From positions 1 through 32,559 of the forward strand of contig JAPOKO010000017.1 of assembly GCA_029977615.1 (NCBI GenBank): a DNA stretch of 32,559 nucleotides, in the 5' to 3' direction. Numbering within the stretch: the stretch's first letter is position 1; every line of letters starts with the position of its first letter. The notes under the pieces were generated by a model. It did not search any database. It was not told where the DNA came from and worked only from the letters and a program-made list of their open reading frames with translations. Source of the DNA: a bacterium. Its GTDB lineage: Bacteria > Actinomycetota > Acidimicrobiia > Acidimicrobiales > Ilumatobacteraceae. Positions 30,199 to 32,559 of this stretch are shown here, piece by piece. The translations under genes and the position numbers were made by a program.

Positions 30199-32127
30199 AT
30201 GGCATCTCGTTTCACCTATTCGCGCTGGGACGGCACTCAGCGTGGGTTTGAGATCGATGCTGACTCGCTGCTTGACGAACTCGCCGATGAATTGACCTAT
30301 CACGGTGACATCAATACGGCGATGCGCAAGATGATGCAAAACGGCATGCGTGATGTCAATGGCAACCAGATGCCAGGTCTACGCGAATTGATGAAGCGCC
30401 TGCGCGAACAGCGTGAACAGATTCAAGAACGTGGTGACTTGGGTGGCGTGTATTCCGAAATCGCTGACGAATTAAATGACATTGTTGATGAGGAGCGACA
30501 AGTTGCAGGAAATAACTTCACGCTCGACATGTTGCCCGATGATCTAGCCGGCAAGATTCGAGAATTACAGCACTATGACTTTGAATCACCATCTGCGCAG
30601 GAGCGTTTTGATTCGTTAATGGACAAGCTGCGAGAGCAATTAATGCAGCAACAATTGGATCAAATGTCAAGTGCGGTGCAGAACATGTCGCCAGAACAAA
30701 TGGCGCGTACAAAAGACATGATGGCGGCGTTAAACGAAATGCTTGAACGCCGTAAGAATGGCGAAGATCCGCAGTTTGAGCAGTTCATGGAAAAGTTTGG
30801 TGATTTCTTTCCTGAGAATCCGCAAACACTTGATGAATTGCTTGAACACATGGCGCAACGCATGGCAATGGCACAGGCATTGTTAAACAGCATGACGCCA
30901 GAGCAACGCGCACAACTGCAGCAGCTTTCTGAGCAGTTGCTCGAAGATATGGACTTGCGTTGGCAAATGGAGCAGCTCTCACAAAACTTGCAGGGCATGT
31001 TTCCCCAAGCTGGGTGGAACAAGCAGTACGACTTTTCTGGGCAAGAGCCAATGGGGTTCCAACAGGCCATGCAGTCCATGCAGGATTTGTCCGACCTTGA
31101 CCAGCTTGAAAACCTCTTGAAAAATGCTAGTAATCCGTCCTCTTTGGCCGAGGCCGACATGGACAAGGTGCGAGATCTGCTGGGGGATGATGCAGCCAAG
31201 TCGCTCGACCAGCTGTCGAAATTATCGAAGATGATGCAGGATGCCGGGCTCATCGACCAGCGCGAGGGGCGTATGCAGCTCACCCCTAGGGCAATTCGCA
31301 AACTTGGTGCCAATGCACTGCGTGAGCTGTTTGGCAAGTTGCGCAAAGACATGGTTGGGCAACACAAAATTGATGCAACGGGAATTGGTCACGAACGTGC
31401 CAACGATACGAAGCCATATGAATTTGGTGATCCATTTCGACTCGACCTACATGGAACATTGCGCAACGCGTTGCGACGAAATGGATCTGGACTTCCAATC
31501 GGTTTATCGCCAGAAGATTTTGAAATTGAACGCACCGAACATTCCACTCGTTCATCAACAGTGTTGTTGTTAGACCTGTCGCTCAGCATGCCAATGCGCG
31601 ACAATTTCTTGCCTGCCAAGAAGGTGGCAATGGCCCTGCACCACCTCATTTCGTCCCAATTTCCTAGGGATTATTTAGGGGTTGTCGGATTCGGTGAAAT
31701 TGCTCGCGAGCTGCAACCGGAGAGCATTCCAGAAGTGTCATGGGACTTTGCATACGGCACCAACATGCATCATGCATTTACGCTCGCTAGAAAAATGTTG
31801 TCGAGGCAAACTGGTACCAAACAAATCATCATGATTACGGATGGGGAGCCAACTGCCCACATCACGCCAAGCGGCGAAATCTTCTTCAATTACCCTCCTG
31901 TTCACGAAACTGTGGAGGCAACATTGCGCGAAGTATTGCGCTGTACGAAAGAACAAATTCGCATCAATACCTTCATGCTTGATGCAGATAATGGGCTTCG
32001 AAGATTTGTTGAACAGCTCACAAAAATCAATAAAGGCAAGGCTTTTTTCACTACCCCAGACAATTTGGGCGACTACGTACTTGTTGATTTCTTGGATCAC
32101 AAACGAACCATGGCAGGTCGTCGCTAG
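30199..32127 (+). CDS. VWA domain protein, predicted partner of the AAA+ ATPase
   Basis: A 642-residue protein with two parts. Residues about 1-440 are mostly helical and unusually rich in glutamine, methionine, glutamate and leucine (e.g. MSPEQMARTKDMMAALNEML, RAQLQQLSEQLLEDMDLRWQ), probably coiled-coil scaffolding. Residues about 450-640 form a von Willebrand factor A domain with an intact MIDAS DxSxS motif beginning at D459 (LLLDLSLSM), GTNMHHAF, and MITDGEPTAH with the TDG aspartate. There is no signal peptide or membrane helix, so it is cytoplasmic. Such VWA proteins act with MoxR or magnesium-chelatase-like ATPases in metal insertion or complex assembly; the homologous Rv0958-Rv0959 pair has no known target that I recall. 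Confidence 0.9.
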   Translation: MASRFTYSRWDGTQRGFEIDADSLLDELADELTYHGDINTAMRKMMQNGMRDVNGNQMPGLRELMKRLREQREQIQERGDLGGVYSEIADELNDIVDEERQVAGNNFTLDMLPDDLAGKIRELQHYDFESPSAQERFDSLMDKLREQLMQQQLDQMSSAVQNMSPEQMARTKDMMAALNEMLERRKNGEDPQFEQFMEKFGDFFPENPQTLDELLEHMAQRMAMAQALLNSMTPEQRAQLQQLSEQLLEDMDLRWQMEQLSQNLQGMFPQAGWNKQYDFSGQEPMGFQQAMQSMQDLSDLDQLENLLKNASNPSSLAEADMDKVRDLLGDDAAKSLDQLSKLSKMMQDAGLIDQREGRMQLTPRAIRKLGANALRELFGKLRKDMVGQHKIDATGIGHERANDTKPYEFGDPFRLDLHGTLRNALRRNGSGLPIGLSPEDFEIERTEHSTRSSTVLLLDLSLSMPMRDNFLPAKKVAMALHHLISSQFPRDYLGVVGFGEIARELQPESIPEVSWDFAYGTNMHHAFTLARKMLSRQTGTKQIIMITDGEPTAHITPSGEIFFNYPPVHETVEATLREVLRCTKEQIRINTFMLDADNGLRRFVEQLTKINKGKAFFTTPDNLGDYVLVDFLDHKRTMAGRR

Positions 32128-32157
32128 GGAGTGCCGAAGTCACGAAACCCTGTGTAT

Positions 32158-32186
32158 TTGCATTTTCCCCATATCTTTGCCACAAT
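32158..32186 (+). promoter_or_regulatory. Possible whiB promoter
   Basis: TTGCAT (32158-32163) and CACAAT (32181-32186) are separated by exactly 17 bp, a sensible sigma-70-like pair upstream of whiB. Transcription would start near 32193, within the palindrome and some 65 nt before the start codon. Confidence 0.4.
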
Positions 32187-32187
32187 G

Positions 32188-32211
32188 ACACCGTTGTAAT
32201 TACCTCGGTGT
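32188..32211. promoter_or_regulatory. 24-bp near-perfect palindrome upstream of whiB (possible operator)
   Basis: Outer arms ACACCG (32188-32193) and CGGTGT (32206-32211), and inner arms GTAA (32196-32199) and TTAC (32200-32203), are symmetric; 20 of 24 positions belong to matching pairs. It begins two bases after the predicted -10 box. Even length and precise symmetry suggest a dimeric DNA-binding protein. A 5'-leader hairpin is an alternative. Confidence 0.5.
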
Positions 32212-32242
32212 AGGCGCGTCATCGCGACTGTTCGAGGAACTA

Positions 32243-32248
32243 GGGAGG
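32243..32248 (+). promoter_or_regulatory. Shine-Dalgarno site of whiB
   Basis: GGGAGG lies 8 nt before the GTG at 32257, so this mRNA has a leader, unlike most genes here. Confidence 0.65.
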
Positions 32249-32256
32249 AAAAATTC

Positions 32257-32532
32257 GTGGAAGAAGATCACATCATTTTGAGCGCAGACCGTGCGTGGCA
32301 AGACCAAGCAAACTGCCTCGGTGTAGATCCCGACCTCTTCTTCCCAGAGCGTGGTGCTTCAACTCGTGAAGCAAAAGAAGTGTGCCGCGGTTGTGTGGTT
32401 CGTGGCGAATGCCTTGAATATGCATTGGCTAACGGCGAAAAGTTTGGTATCTGGGGCGGACTCTCCGAGCGTGAGCGTCGTCGTTTGCGACGCCAACGCG
32501 CACAAGCAACGCGCAATATTGCAACTGCGTAA
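32257..32532 (+). CDS. whiB2: WhiB-family Fe-S transcriptional regulator, WhiB2/WhmD-like
   Basis: A 91-residue WhiB-like protein. The four cysteines binding a [4Fe-4S] cluster are C20, C43, C46 and C52 (CxxC at 43-46), followed by the G64IWGG turn and a basic tail (ERERRRLRRQRAQ) for DNA contact. The stretch STREAKEVCRGCVVRGECLEYALANGEKFGIWGGLSERERRRL closely matches M. tuberculosis WhiB2/WhmD, which is needed for septation and cell division. WhiB proteins occur only in Actinomycetota and their phages, so this gene fixes the phylum. The GTG start is fixed by a good Shine-Dalgarno site. A palindrome at its predicted transcription start suggests repression or autoregulation. The symbol assumes orthology by similarity alone. 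Confidence 0.93.
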   Translation: MEEDHIILSADRAWQDQANCLGVDPDLFFPERGASTREAKEVCRGCVVRGECLEYALANGEKFGIWGGLSERERRRLRRQRAQATRNIATA

Positions 32533-32559
32533 TTTTTCGCGCTAGTTCGATTTAGCTGT

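Noticed and set aside
30660-31367. Long open frame (235 codons) antisense to the VWA gene
   Set aside because: It mirrors the codon bias of the glutamine/methionine-rich VWA region, is serine- and cysteine-rich and low in complexity, and has no promoter, ribosome-binding site or recognisable domain.
1-32559. Search for mobile elements, CRISPR arrays, tRNA and rRNA genes
   Set aside because: No transposase, integrase, terminal repeats, regularly spaced repeats or tRNA-like cloverleaf segments were found; gene content and composition look uniform.

Overview
The window looks like a compact stretch of core chromosome from an actinobacterium of moderate GC content. A WhiB-family Fe-S regulator, a deazaflavin (F420)-type nitroreductase, an F420/FMN-type PPOX-fold protein and a magnesium-chelatase-like AAA+/VWA gene pair of the kind found in mycobacteria all point to Actinomycetota. 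The tight packing and many leaderless promoters suggest a streamlined free-living lineage, perhaps a freshwater or marine Acidimicrobiia; that last step is inference. I see no insertion sequence, prophage, CRISPR array, tRNA, rRNA or long repeat. No gene-free stretch exceeds about 130 bp.

Layout. 1-350: C-terminus of a membrane protein. 453-2212 (-): DrrA/DrrB-like ABC exporter. 2272-3519 (+): SDR and SRPBCC proteins. 3530-5746 (-): tdh-kbl, the threonine-to-glycine pathway. 5812-10971 (+): DHRS12-like SDR, cytoplasmic GH3 glycosidase, thioesterase, 14-TM MFS exporter. 10955-12031 (-): Gfo/Idh/MocA oxidoreductase. 12071-13159 (+): engB and ppa. 13167-13937 (-): RhlG-like SDR. 13961-17034 (+): TetA-like MFS, deazaflavin nitroreductase, ACAD10/11-like acyl-CoA dehydrogenase. 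17035-18204 (-): another MFS. 18275-20517 (+): non-haem iron dioxygenase and aldehyde dehydrogenase operon. 20473-22798: DoxX, a Nudix-like protein, a small unknown protein and a Nei/Fpg-like protein, with alternating strands. 22799-26481 (-): MacB-like ABC system followed by a PPOX protein. 26545-28121 (-): 1-Cys peroxiredoxin and an SDR. 28180-32127: AAA+ ATPase (+), class III nucleotide cyclase (-), VWA protein (+). 32257-32532 (+): WhiB2/WhmD-like regulator.

Regulation. At least 17 genes that begin transcription units carry a TANNNT hexamer ending 6 or 7 nt before the start codon, with no Shine-Dalgarno sequence. This fits leaderless mRNAs and was used to correct several starts. Genes inside operons, the peroxiredoxin, the Nudix gene and whiB instead have Shine-Dalgarno sites. 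Convergent genes usually abut or overlap, leaving almost no room for terminators.

Most notable items: a Nei/Fpg-like glycosylase whose catalytic N-terminal proline is replaced by leucine; a Nudix-like protein with a degenerate Nudix box; a nucleotide cyclase inserted between an AAA+ ATPase and its VWA partner; two face-to-face -10 elements sharing two bases in a 23-bp divergent intergenic region; and a 24-bp near-perfect palindrome at the predicted whiB transcription start.
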